The position numbers and the translations under genes are program-made. From an uncultured Synergistales bacterium (GTDB lineage Bacteria > Synergistota > Synergistia > Synergistales > Aminobacteriaceae), in contig CAJOEM010000011.1 of NCBI GenBank assembly GCA_905233725.1, positions 1-57,268 of the forward strand: a stretch of 57,268 bases of DNA, in the 5' to 3' direction. Shown here piece after piece: positions 1 through 7,703 of this stretch. The notes beneath the pieces are model-generated. The model worked only from the letters and a program-made list of their open reading frames with translations. It did no database searches and had not been told where the DNA came from. Numbering within the stretch: the first letter of the stretch is position 1; every line of letters begins with the position of its first letter.

Positions 1-182
1 TATCACTCTCAAAATTCGAAGCCAGTTTGCGTGAAAAAGCCGAATCTGAAGCTGGGTCGCGTGCAAAATCTGGAGCAGAATCCGGGTTGGAAGCTTGGGC
101 TGTATCATTCTCAAAATCCAAAGCCAGTTTGCGTGAAAAAGCCGAATCTGAAGCTGGGTCGCGTGTAAAATCTGAAGCAGAA
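1..182. repeat. 102-bp direct repeat inside the mutL linker
   Basis: Bases 1-80 and 103-182 are near-identical direct repeats (period 102 bp, about five mismatches). The period is a whole number of codons, so in MutL it yields two copies of a 34-residue unit containing RDPASDSAFSRKLA. The first copy continues past the left window edge, so the copy number is not known. Confidence 0.9.
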
Positions 183-1243
183 GCTCTCTTGGGAAAATAT
201 CTCTGCGAAAAATCCCGCGAACTTGAAAAATTTTCCCTGACTGGCGCTGGCTGAAAATTCTCAGTCACATCGAGCAATGGTGGCGGACTTCCCAATTTCT
301 CCGAGAGTTTCCTGATCGCTTCGAAAATTTCGTTCGGGTAACGGAAACGCACTTCGGATTTCGTCGGGTGAATGTTCACGTCAACCAATGCCGGATTGAG
401 TGTGAAGAACAACGCCCAATTCCCGGAAATTTCCCGTGCTGCTTGAGACAACGCGCCTTTGATTACCGGATCGTTTACTGCCCGAGAATTTACGAATGAC
501 ATCACATCGCTGCGAGTTTTGAGTTCGGGTCTGTGCTGAAACCAAGCCTTGAGATGCAAATTCCCCACGCTAATCTCCGAAGCTTGAATCTCTGCGCCAG
601 TTCCCCAGAGTTTTTCGAGAATCTTCTTTGTGTTGCCGGAGCCGTCCGTGTCAAAAATTTTCTTGCCGTCATGTTCGAGTGAGAACGCAACGTCCGGATT
701 ACACACAGCGTATTCGCGCAAAAACACCGACGCACGACGCAACTCAGCCGACGCAGTTTTCAAGAATTTCCGCCTCGCTGGCAAACTCGCAAAAAGATTC
801 TCAACCTGGATACGCGTACCTGGATTGCAATTTACTTTCGCGTGTTCGATTATTCTCCCGTCAGAAGTCTTGATTAAGCCGCCCGTTTCTGAATTGCGAA
901 CTCTGCTGCGAATCTCTACGTCCGCAACGGCTGCCAAACTCGCAAGAGCTTCTCCCCTGTAACCCAATGTGCTGATTCTCTCAAGATCTTCAAGCCTCGA
1001 AATTTTACTTGTCGCATGATACGTCAGAGCTAGTGGCAAATCGTCAAAATCTATTCCGGACGCGTCATCTTCGACAGTGATTCGCAATTTTCCACCGTCC
1101 CAAAGTCGCACACGAATATTTTTCGCACCAGCATCAAGTGAGTTCTCAACAAGTTCCTTCACAGCAGAAGCAGGACGTTCGACAACTTCGCCGGCAGCAA
1201 TTCTCCGCCAGATTCTCTCTGGTAATTCGTGAATCTCTCGCAT
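1..1243 (-). CDS. mutL: DNA mismatch repair protein MutL (3' end outside window)
   Basis: This is the N-terminal ~414 residues of MutL, the GHKL ATPase that couples MutS mismatch recognition to strand removal; the gene runs off the left edge. Visible motifs are KELVENSLDAGA (residues 29-40, ATP/Mg site E30 and N34), VEDDASGI (57-64), TSKI (79-82), GYRGEAL (95-101) and the later NLFASLPARRKFLK segment, followed by the HPTKSEVRF-like end of the transducer domain. The second GHKL motif is unusual: the family normally has DNGxGI, here it is DDASGI. After about residue 350 comes a low-complexity Ser/Asp/Arg linker that contains a 34-residue tandem repeat. ATG is adjacent to the stop codon of the upstream aminotransferase gene, so the two are probably cotranscribed. 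The reading frame is open to the edge, so no damage is evident. Confidence 0.96.
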   Translation of the reverse strand, partial: MREIHELPERIWRRIAAGEVVERPASAVKELVENSLDAGAKNIRVRLWDGGKLRITVEDDASGIDFDDLPLALTYHATSKISRLEDLERISTLGYRGEALASLAAVADVEIRSRVRNSETGGLIKTSDGRIIEHAKVNCNPGTRIQVENLFASLPARRKFLKTASAELRRASVFLREYAVCNPDVAFSLEHDGKKIFDTDGSGNTKKILEKLWGTGAEIQASEISVGNLHLKAWFQHRPELKTRSDVMSFVNSRAVNDPVIKGALSQAAREISGNWALFFTLNPALVDVNIHPTKSEVRFRYPNEIFEAIRKLSEKLGSPPPLLDVTENFQPAPVRENFSSSRDFSQRYFPKRASASDFTRDPASDSAFSRKLALDFENDTAQASNPDSAPDFARDPASDSAFSRKLASNFESD

Positions 1244-2326
1244 TTAACGCAAAATCTCACGAAGAATTTCCATCGCTTGCAAAACTCTCGTCTCGTCAGC
1301 CTGGCTGCCCATGTGGCCTATCCTGAAAACTTTTCCAGCGAGCTTGCCATAATTTCCGCCAACTACAACACCGCGACTTCTCAACGCAAGATCAAGTTCT
1401 CGCCACGTCCATTTATCAGGAACGTAGAACGCCGTCACAGTCGGTGAACTTGTCAATTCGTTTTTCGGGAATAATTTCAGACCCAGCTCTTTGCCCAAAT
1501 CACGACAAATTTTCGCAACTTTCGCGTGACGTTCCCAGGATTTTTCGAGACCTTCGTTGAGTATCAAATTCAGCGCGTAATTCAAAGCCTGCAAAGCTTG
1601 CCAATCATGCGTATATGGCGTGAACTTTTTCTCCGGAATATTTTTCCAAGGCAAGTAAGCTTCGTAGCCCGAGTAATTCACCTGTTCGATAACTTCCCAA
1701 GCTCTGTGTGAAATTGACGAGATCGAAACTGACGACGGCATTGATAATACTTTCTGACTTCCGAGCAGGCCAATGTCAATCAAACAATCATCAACGCACA
1801 ATTCCACACCGCCAGCACTCGACACGAAATCTACAACAAACAGCGCGTCAAACTCTCTCGCAATCTTGCCAATCTCACGCAAACACGGCGTAACAGTTCC
1901 ACTCGGAGTCTCGCAATGCACACACGTTATGACTTTCGGTCTGAAATTTTTCACGGCATCATAAACTCTCTGAGAATCCGCCACGTCATCGTAATCGAAA
2001 TTCACAAGCTGCGTATCAAATTCCAAAGCTCGTCCCATGTCAGCGAATCCCTCGCCGAATATTCCAGATGATACACACAGCAATTTCTCGCCAGTTCTGA
2101 GCGTACACTTCAGAGCCGCCCACAAAATCGACATCGCTTCACCCGAAGTTATGATTATGTCATTATGAGTTCGCAGCAATAATTTCGCCAGACTTTGATC
2201 TAATTCGTAAAGCTCGAAAAATTCCTCCTCAAGATCTGCGCTGGCATAATTTTCCAGCCAAGCTTCGCGAATCTTCATCGGGACTTCTACAGGTCCGGGA
2301 ACAAGTCCAATCTCGTAACTTCGCAT
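1244..2326 (-). CDS. Class V aminotransferase, alanine--glyoxylate / serine--pyruvate type
   Basis: This 360-residue fold-type I PLP enzyme resembles the alanine-glyoxylate/serine-pyruvate aminotransferase group, which moves an amino group from serine or alanine to a 2-oxo acid. It opens with the family's PGPVEVP signature (10-16), has TSGEAM (60-65) near the phosphate-binding site, VVDFVSSAGG (164-173) with the PLP-pyridine Asp, and the Schiff-base Lys192 in GSQKVLSMP. Length is close to the family norm. It lies 4 bp downstream of a small exported protein and directly abuts mutL on the same strand. Substrate cannot be fixed from sequence; related enzymes include ureidoglycine-glyoxylate and phosphonate aminotransferases. 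Confidence 0.85.
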   Translation of the reverse strand: MRSYEIGLVPGPVEVPMKIREAWLENYASADLEEEFFELYELDQSLAKLLLRTHNDIIITSGEAMSILWAALKCTLRTGEKLLCVSSGIFGEGFADMGRALEFDTQLVNFDYDDVADSQRVYDAVKNFRPKVITCVHCETPSGTVTPCLREIGKIAREFDALFVVDFVSSAGGVELCVDDCLIDIGLLGSQKVLSMPSSVSISSISHRAWEVIEQVNYSGYEAYLPWKNIPEKKFTPYTHDWQALQALNYALNLILNEGLEKSWERHAKVAKICRDLGKELGLKLFPKNELTSSPTVTAFYVPDKWTWRELDLALRSRGVVVGGNYGKLAGKVFRIGHMGSQADETRVLQAMEILREILR

Positions 2327-2330
2327 ATTA

Positions 2331-2795
2331 TTATTTCAAAATCTCTCTTGCAAGTTTCACAAGTTCGCTGCGATCCAACGAGTAACTTTCAAGCGTGAGT
2401 GTTCTGGTTTTGCCAAGTGAGATCGCCAACGTGTCCGGCAAAATTTCGTGCTTCTCAAAAATCGCGTTACAATTCCTGACTCGCAAAATCTCGTAGCCAG
2501 TTTGTGATTTCATGAGCGTGTTAGAATTATTTTCCGGGATTTCTCTGGGTACTCGCAAATCTCCAACACCAACGCCCTCTGTCAAAATCACAGTCAAATT
2601 TCCAACGGGTTTTCTGCGCGAATATTTCCTGTAAATCACGCGTCCCAAATCTTCAGAATTTGCGTCCGGAATCAGCGGCGTAACAACTTCGCTGACCAAG
2701 TGCCAATCGCCGATTCGATTCGCAAGTTCGAGAGCTTCGGATTTACTCGCAAAAATCACACACACTAACGCAATCGCAAATAATATTTTTTTCAT
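2331..2795 (-). CDS. Small exported protein of unknown function
   Basis: This 154-residue protein begins with a clear Sec signal peptide (MKKILFAIALVCVIFA..., cleavage near residue 21). The ATG at 2795 was chosen over an upstream in-frame start because GAAGGAG lies 8 bases before it and the signal peptide starts there. The mature part holds a short mixed alpha/beta sequence with no motif I recognise. It may modify or sense something in the periplasm, but no function can be assigned. It overlaps nothing, sits 13 bp after the DUF4416 gene and 4 bp before the aminotransferase, and so is likely the middle gene of an operon. A second exported protein of similar style is found at 4349-4906 but the two do not look alike. 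Confidence 0.7.
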   Translation of the reverse strand: MKKILFAIALVCVIFASKSEALELANRIGDWHLVSEVVTPLIPDANSEDLGRVIYRKYSRRKPVGNLTVILTEGVGVGDLRVPREIPENNSNTLMKSQTGYEILRVRNCNAIFEKHEILPDTLAISLGKTRTLTLESYSLDRSELVKLAREILK

Positions 2796-2808
2796 AACAT
2801 GTACTCCT

Positions 2809-3330
2809 TCACAGATTTTCGGCGCGAATTTCACGTAACCAGATCTTTCGCACCTGAGTTAAAAAATTATCATACACTCCACTTCTGAAATCGGGAAATG
2901 TGTAGTCAAAACTCGCCCACTTCTTGAACCTGTAGCGCATTGTGACTTCGGCGTAAATACCATCTCGCAGCCAAATTCTGTGAGCGTGATCTTTTGTTGA
3001 TGCAAGAATCAATCTCGCACCGTCGATATAACCCGGGTCAATATTCACGGCTCTGATTGGCTGACGGCTTTGTGACTCGATATTAATCGCTGCGTGTTTC
3101 CATTCGACCAGACCAGTCGCATCGACAAGTCCTGGAAAACACAGAAATATTCGCGTCAAATGTTCCGAAATATCCCGATAATAATTCGTGCGGTCAAATG
3201 CAACCGGTTCGCTGATAATCTCGGGTTCTCCCCAAATCTCAGAGAGTTTGTGAATGCTCCAGTCGCGAAAATTTTCGTCCGGATACAAAATTCCTGTAAT
3301 TCTCTTAACCAACGGAAATTTATTTTTCAT
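2809..3330 (-). CDS. DUF4416 family protein
   Basis: This 173-residue protein matches my memory of DUF4416, a family in Thermotogota, Aquificota, Synergistota and related groups with no known activity. Features are an N-terminal segment after KRITGILYPDE, an INIDPGYID segment in the middle and the characteristic YTFPDFRSGVYDNFL near the C-terminus. No signal peptide or membrane span is seen, so it is likely cytoplasmic. The ATG at 3330 is preceded by GGGAGG 5 bases upstream; a longer open frame to 3714 would run through the divergent deacetylase gene and is rejected. It heads the minus-strand group DUF4416 - exported protein - aminotransferase - mutL. Confidence 0.8.
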   Translation of the reverse strand: MKNKFPLVKRITGILYPDENFRDWSIHKLSEIWGEPEIISEPVAFDRTNYYRDISEHLTRIFLCFPGLVDATGLVEWKHAAINIESQSRQPIRAVNIDPGYIDGARLILASTKDHAHRIWLRDGIYAEVTMRYRFKKWASFDYTFPDFRSGVYDNFLTQVRKIWLREIRAENL

Positions 3331-3373
3331 GATTCCTCCCAAAATTCTTGCGTGAATATTATAATTCTTGATC
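3331..3373. promoter_or_regulatory. 43-bp divergent promoter region
   Basis: The gap between two divergent start codons must hold both promoters. On the plus strand TATAAT is at 3360-3365, only 9 bases before the deacetylase ATG at 3374, and there is no ribosome binding site between them. On the minus strand a strong Shine-Dalgarno occupies 3336-3341. Confidence 0.45.
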
Positions 3374-4345
3374 ATGAAAAAATTACACGTGTTATTAGCT
3401 TTTACGTTTATATTTATATTTTGCAGCACACAGGCATTCGCTGATACTTGGGAAATTCGCTCAATCGATCTCAAACGCGCAATCCCGAACGACACAAATC
3501 CTCCCGAACGTCTCGAACCTGTTACGAATCTTGCGCCGTTGGATTCATCCGAGGGAATCATTCGGCGTGTGAAGCTTCGTGAGCCTGAGAAAAAACTCGC
3601 GGCTCTGACGTTTGACATGTGCGAACTTGAGACAATCACAACTGGCTGTGACATGAAAATCCTGACATTCCTGCGCGAAAAAAACATTCCTGCGACGTTA
3701 TTCATGGGCGGCAAATGGATGCGAACTCACTCACAACGCGTAAAAGAAATCATGGCGAGTGAAATTTTCGAGATTGCGAATCACAACTGGTCACACGGAA
3801 ATTGCGCATTATTATCCGAACGGGATCTCAAGAATCAGATTTTGTGGACTCAGGCTCAATTCGAGATTTTGCGTGAGGAATTGCTGCGTGAAAATCCAGA
3901 TTTGAATCCGGATTCAGTGCAGAGAATCCCGAAATTATTCAGGCTGCCATATGGGCGAAACTCCGAGAAATCTCTGCGAATCATTGCGAATTTGGGTTTG
4001 CGAATCATTCAGTGGGACGTTGCTGCTGAGAATGGCGACAACTCGAAAATTTCCCGCGCGAAAAAATCAGCCAGGCTCGTTGCATCAATGACGCGTCCGG
4101 GAAGCATTCTGTTATTTCACGCGAATCTTGTTCCAAAGGGCAGCGATGTTTTGTTGCGTGAAGTTGTGCGTGAACTTGAAGCCAAAAATTATGCGTTCGT
4201 AACTGTGAGTGAATTGCTGGAAGCCGGAATCCCTGAGACAACTCGTAGCGGATATTTCACGAAGCCCGGCGATAATATAGCGCTCGATAAAAAATTCGGG
4301 ATCGACGGCACTGGCAGGCGCGCAAAAGCCAAACGCAAGAAATGA
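3374..4345 (+). CDS. Secreted polysaccharide deacetylase family protein
   Basis: This 323-residue protein carries a Sec signal peptide (residues 1-23, ending AFA) and a NodB-type deacetylase domain. Motif 1 is LTFDMCE with D81; motif 2, the metal-binding HxxxH, is HNWSH (H137, H141); motif 3 is RLPYGRN from R190. The FD-M/L-CE form of motif 1 is typical of a subgroup distinct from chitin deacetylases. Such enzymes remove N-acetyl groups from peptidoglycan or other glycans in the periplasm. The C-terminus is a basic tail rich in Lys and Arg. ATG 3374 begins the signal peptide; the TTG 6 bases earlier is less likely. Substrate is unknown. The next gene is convergent and ends 3 bp away. Confidence 0.87.
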   Translation: MKKLHVLLAFTFIFIFCSTQAFADTWEIRSIDLKRAIPNDTNPPERLEPVTNLAPLDSSEGIIRRVKLREPEKKLAALTFDMCELETITTGCDMKILTFLREKNIPATLFMGGKWMRTHSQRVKEIMASEIFEIANHNWSHGNCALLSERDLKNQILWTQAQFEILREELLRENPDLNPDSVQRIPKLFRLPYGRNSEKSLRIIANLGLRIIQWDVAAENGDNSKISRAKKSARLVASMTRPGSILLFHANLVPKGSDVLLREVVRELEAKNYAFVTVSELLEAGIPETTRSGYFTKPGDNIALDKKFGIDGTGRRAKAKRKK

Positions 4346-4348
4346 TTC

Positions 4349-4906
4349 CTAGTCCCACTTGTCCGACTTGTAAATAATCTGGATTGGTCTGTCGCTGAAA
4401 TTGTTCCCGATGATTCGCTTGCCTGCGACTTCCGGATTGAACGTCAGCGTTATGGTCGTGTATTTATCCGGAGTCCAGATGTTTCGCATAATCAGCTTTT
4501 TATCTGAACGCGGATTTTTCATGGCAGTCTCGTGTCCTGAACCGAATTGTGCGTTGTAAGCTCTCTGCAGCGCAAGATAGAAATTTTTGTCGGTGTTTGC
4601 GTTACCTGAGCTTTGAATATACGCAGCTTTGGTCTTGAGAATTTTTTTCTTGTAGAAGCCGAACACAAATCTAGCCGGGAATCCCTCGAAAAAGCCTTCC
4701 ATTGTGAGAGTGTCTTGTCTTGGTGTGAGAACTTTCGCGCCGCTGTTTTCCATGCGTTTCTGAGTTCGGGCGTATGTGTGACCGAACGGCAGCGACATGA
4801 ACGCATCAGCACTGTTCGACAACGCAAAAGCTTCACCTGCAAAACCCGCAACACTCGCAAAAATCATCGCGCAAAAAGCAACTGGCAAAAATATTTTCCT
4901 GAACAT
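4349..4906 (-). CDS. Exported protein of unknown function
   Basis: This 185-residue protein has a Sec signal peptide ending near AFA (residues 1-29). The ATG at 4906 has AAGGAG 8 bases upstream, so an in-frame extension to 4963 is not needed. The mature region contains SLPFGHTYARTQKRM, a pattern seen in small periplasmic proteins where a residue after LPFG contacts a partner, and an alternating hydrophobic core that suggests a beta-rich fold. I do not recognise the family. It stands alone on the minus strand between two plus-strand genes, with its own start region facing cbiK. Confidence 0.7.
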   Translation of the reverse strand: MFRKIFLPVAFCAMIFASVAGFAGEAFALSNSADAFMSLPFGHTYARTQKRMENSGAKVLTPRQDTLTMEGFFEGFPARFVFGFYKKKILKTKAAYIQSSGNANTDKNFYLALQRAYNAQFGSGHETAMKNPRSDKKLIMRNIWTPDKYTTITLTFNPEVAGKRIIGNNFSDRPIQIIYKSDKWD

Positions 4907-4963
4907 GTCTAAGACTCCTTTTTTAAACGTGAAATTTACATGATCATAGCAAATCTGAATCAC

Positions 4964-4972
4964 TGGTATAAT
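4964..4972 (+). promoter_or_regulatory. Extended -10 promoter for cbiK
   Basis: TGGTATAAT at 4964-4972 is a perfect extended -10 element. No good -35 is needed for this promoter class. A start near 4979 would give a ~36-base leader before the cbiK ATG with GGAGG at 5001-5005. Confidence 0.65.
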
Positions 4973-5014
4973 TTACACGAATAATTTTCCAATTTTCCAA
5001 GGAGGAATTTTCGC

Positions 5015-5911
5015 ATGAACAAACTTTTTCTGAGTGTGGCGTTATTAGCACTCGTAATTTTCCCAAAGCCATTCGTGGCACAAGCTGCGGATTCAAAAGA
5101 CAAGTCCGCGATTCTGGTCGTAGCATTCGGAACATCAATGCCTGAAGCTCGAAAAGCAATCGACAATCTCGTAAATGCTGCGAAGGATAATTTCCCGGAT
5201 TTCGAAACAAGATTAGCGTTTTCGTCAAACATAATTCGCCGCAAAATCGCACGTGAAAATCACGAGATCATTCCGACACCAGTTCAGGCACTCGCAAATT
5301 TGAACGATGAAGGCTTCACGAACGTTTACATAATTCCGACACACATAATCCCGGGTGAAGAATACGACGAGATCAAGAATCTTCGGGATTCATTCGCAAA
5401 TTTGAAAGGCAAATACGGCTTCAAGAAAATAATTTTGGCAGAACCATATTTGAACGGAGTTGCGGATTGTGATCGCATGGCTGAAATTTTGTCTGCACGC
5501 TTCAGAGAGTATCTTAACGAAAATTCGGATACAGCTGTAGTATTAATGGGTCACGGAACGCCTGAACATATCGCGAACGCAATGTACTCGCAGCTGCAAT
5601 TATCGCTGGACAAGTTGCTCTACGGAAGATTTTTCCTGGGAACTGTCGAGGCAAGCCCAAAAATCGAGGACGTAATCGCAAATTTGAAGCGTCACCCGCA
5701 AATTGACAAACTCGTGATTTCGCCATTAATGATCGTAGCAGGTGATCACGCGAATAACGACTTGGCTGATGAGGACGACGACGAATCCTGGATCAGCATT
5801 CTCAAAGCAAACGGTTACGGTAAAATCGAGAAATATCTTGTCGGACTTGGTGAAGATGAAAATATCAGGGACGATTTCGTCAAAAAGATCCAGAAGGCGA
5901 TTGACAGGTAA
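5015..5911 (+). CDS. cbiK: CbiK-type sirohydrochlorin cobaltochelatase, periplasm-targeted
   Basis: This 298-residue class II chelatase inserts Co2+ (or Fe2+) into sirohydrochlorin in cytoplasmic relatives. Motifs are VVAFGTS (35-41), PTHIIPGEE (108-116), MGHGTPEH with H180, GTVEASP with E212, and GDHANNDLA with H245; H180, E212 and H245 match the metal-binding His-Glu-His set of Salmonella CbiK. Residues 1-25 form a Sec signal peptide (LSVALLALVIFPKPFVAQA), so the enzyme should be exported. An exported CbiK with a proposed role in haem or iron handling is known in Desulfovibrio. AAGGAGGA precedes the ATG by 10 bases. The gene overlaps the FecCD permease by 11 bp, which supports a tetrapyrrole or metal uptake role rather than cobalamin synthesis. 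Confidence 0.9.
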   Translation: MNKLFLSVALLALVIFPKPFVAQAADSKDKSAILVVAFGTSMPEARKAIDNLVNAAKDNFPDFETRLAFSSNIIRRKIARENHEIIPTPVQALANLNDEGFTNVYIIPTHIIPGEEYDEIKNLRDSFANLKGKYGFKKIILAEPYLNGVADCDRMAEILSARFREYLNENSDTAVVLMGHGTPEHIANAMYSQLQLSLDKLLYGRFFLGTVEASPKIEDVIANLKRHPQIDKLVISPLMIVAGDHANNDLADEDDDESWISILKANGYGKIEKYLVGLGEDENIRDDFVKKIQKAIDR

Positions 5912-6875
5912 ATTTCTTGCACTTGTAGCATTCGCGCTAATAATTTCGTTTTGGAGAATCACGACTGGAGAATGGGAAATCCCGTTTGAATGCGTGATTC
6001 ATTTTTTGTCAGCAAATCTTGGCGAGTCCGAGAGAATTTTGCCGCAAGCCTTGGTGATTCGTAACGTGAGATTGCCGCGCTTAATTTGCTCGTTCGGAAC
6101 TGGCGGATTGCTGAGCGTTTCGGGAGTGATTTTGCAGGGATTACTCGCGAATCCGATGGCTGAACCGTATACTTTGGGAATTGCAGCCGGTGCGGCGTTC
6201 GGAGCGTCGTTGGGAATAATTTTCGGGAACGGGAATTTTCTGGTGATGCCGTGTGCTTTTGCCGGAGCAGTTTTCGCTCTGATATTCACGGGCATAATTG
6301 CGCTGCGTGGGGGAAATTTCAGCAATTCGAAAATTATTTTGGCTGGGATAATTTCGAACTCGATTTTGTCGGCAGGAGTTACGCTCTTAAAATCAATTTC
6401 CGGCGAGAAAATCGGCTCAATCGTGTTATGGCTGATGGGAAGTTTTTCTGGAGCAGGTGTGCGAGAAATTTTCTATGTAGCATTCGCGGTCGTGATAACA
6501 ATTTTCCCCGCGATAATTCTGAGTTCACAACTTGATGCTATGTCTCTGGGAAATAATCGCGGCGCAATTCTGGGCGTGAATGAGAATCTCGTGAGAATAA
6601 TTCTGCTCGTGACAAATTCGCTGGGAGTTGCTGTGATTGTGAGTTCGTTTGGATTAATCGGCTTCGTTGGCTTAATAATTCCGCACGTGATGAGAATCCT
6701 GGTCGGAGCGTCGCACCTGAGACTTATAATTTTCGCGTTTATGTCCGGAGCTTGCCTGTTATCATTCGCTGATGGTGTTGCGCAATCAATCGGGGAATTG
6801 CCCGTTGGAGTTTTGACGGCTTTACTCGGAGGAATATTTTTCTGCTGGTTACTTGCGAGAAATAATAATGCGTGA
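5901..6875 (+). CDS. FecCD/BtuC family ABC transporter permease
   Basis: This 324-residue membrane protein has about nine to ten hydrophobic helices and family signatures RLPRLICSFGTGGLLSVSG, LANPMAEPYTLGIAAGAAFGA and FVGLIIPHVMR. Such permeases form the channel of importers for siderophores, haem or cobalamin and need a periplasmic binding protein and an ATPase. TTG 5901 is chosen as start because AAGG lies just before it and the protein then begins one turn ahead of the first helix; an open frame to 5742 inside cbiK is rejected. It overlaps cbiK by 11 bp. No ATPase or binding protein follows: the frame that overlaps its stop (ATG 6869) ends after about 40 codons and is antisense to SRP RNA. 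The missing partners must be elsewhere. Confidence 0.9.
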   Translation: MTGKFLALVAFALIISFWRITTGEWEIPFECVIHFLSANLGESERILPQALVIRNVRLPRLICSFGTGGLLSVSGVILQGLLANPMAEPYTLGIAAGAAFGASLGIIFGNGNFLVMPCAFAGAVFALIFTGIIALRGGNFSNSKIILAGIISNSILSAGVTLLKSISGEKIGSIVLWLMGSFSGAGVREIFYVAFAVVITIFPAIILSSQLDAMSLGNNRGAILGVNENLVRIILLVTNSLGVAVIVSSFGLIGFVGLIIPHVMRILVGASHLRLIIFAFMSGACLLSFADGVAQSIGELPVGVLTALLGGIFFCWLLARNNNA

Positions 6876-6878
6876 CAT

Positions 6879-7017
6879 AAAAAGATTCCCCAGAAATTTC
6901 CTTCACCGGTCATCAGTGGCACCCGAAGTGATCTGTTTATTGCTGCTTCCTTCCGGATCTGACACGTTTCGCAGTACCTCGCCGCACTGAACCGAAAAAT
7001 TCAATCTCTGGAGAATC
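6879..7017 (-). ncRNA. ffs: Signal recognition particle RNA, small bacterial type
   Basis: The minus strand contains the universal SRP domain IV core GTCAGATCCGGAAGGAAGCA with its GGAA tetraloop, then the ACTTCGGGTGCC segment common in bacterial SRP RNAs. The ends, 7003-7017 and 6884-6898, form a 15-bp helix (three G-U pairs) followed by five U residues, so the closing helix also serves as the terminator. Length is ~134-139 nt. With Ffh it targets nascent membrane proteins. It converges on the FecCD gene, ending 4 bp from it. Confidence 0.93.
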
Positions 7018-7024
7018 TTTGCTA

Positions 7025-7052
7025 ATTATACAGCATGATTCGCGATTTTCAA
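7025..7052 (-). promoter_or_regulatory. Promoter of SRP RNA
   Basis: On the minus strand TTGAAA (7052-7047), a 16-bp spacer and TATAAT (7030-7025) give a near-consensus sigma-70 promoter. The predicted start lies at ~7018, matching the 5' end of the folded RNA. The -35 overlaps the stop region of the M50 protease gene. Confidence 0.8.
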
Positions 7053-7681
7053 AAATTTATCAGCCACTTAGCAAACGAGTAAAACACACTCATAATCGGG
7101 TAAAATAACACGTCGATTATTCCGGTGAAAAGCAACGCCAACAAAATCCACATTCCGTAACTTTCGAGCCACCAGTAATAGCGCATGTATTTATACGGCA
7201 AAAACGCTTCCAAAACTCTCGAACCATCAAGAGGCGGAATCGGAATCAAGTTAAACGCTGCAAGTCCAAGATTCAAGCTAATCATGATCTCCAAAAATCT
7301 TATGCCAGTTCGACCAGTTATCAGGTAAACTCGATCACCAGCAAATTTCCAGAATAACACCGTCAAAACCGCCGTCAAAATATTTCCCGCAACTCCAGCC
7401 AATGACACGATTATCAAATCAAGCTTCGGGTGTTTGAAATATCGCGCATCAATCGGAACAGGTTTCGCCCAGCCAAATCCGCAAATCAGCAGCATCAACG
7501 TTCCAACCAGATCAAAATGATCTAGCGGATTCAGCGACAATCTTCCAGCACGTTCAGCCGTCGGATCACCTGCCCACCACGCAGCAAGCCCGTGACAAAA
7601 CTCATGAAACGATAACGCCCATATCAAAGCAGGAATCGTCAAAAGCAATTTAGCCGGATCATTCAGCAATCTGAAAAACAT
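7049..7681 (-). CDS. Site-2 protease family (M50) membrane protein
   Basis: This 210-residue integral membrane metalloprotease has the zinc motif HEFCH (H26, E27, H30) in the first helix and the second zinc ligand D152 in PIPPLDGSR. Between them lie AGRLSLNPLDHFD and three more hydrophobic helices. It belongs to the short, PDZ-less branch of M50 (Rv/FtsY-neighbour type seen in many anaerobes) rather than RseP. Such proteases cut transmembrane substrates, but targets of this branch are largely unknown. AGGAG lies 9 bases before the ATG. It is 23 bp downstream of the AsmA-like gene on the same strand and its 3' end carries the SRP RNA promoter. Confidence 0.88.
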   Translation of the reverse strand: MFFRLLNDPAKLLLTIPALIWALSFHEFCHGLAAWWAGDPTAERAGRLSLNPLDHFDLVGTLMLLICGFGWAKPVPIDARYFKHPKLDLIIVSLAGVAGNILTAVLTVLFWKFAGDRVYLITGRTGIRFLEIMISLNLGLAAFNLIPIPPLDGSRVLEAFLPYKYMRYYWWLESYGMWILLALLFTGIIDVLFYPIMSVFYSFAKWLINF

Positions 7682-7703
7682 TCACAAATCACTCCTGTAA
7701 AAA

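Noticed and set aside
27-254. 75-codon open frame on the plus strand
   Set aside because: It is the antisense of the repetitive mutL linker; the repeat gives open frames in several phases.
3331-3714. N-terminal extension of the DUF4416 gene
   Set aside because: It runs antisense through the deacetylase gene; GGGAGG before ATG 3330 marks the true start.
6869-6991. Possible ABC ATPase gene starting at ATG 6869, overlapping the FecCD stop
   Set aside because: The frame stops after about 40 codons, has no Walker motif, and is antisense to the SRP RNA.
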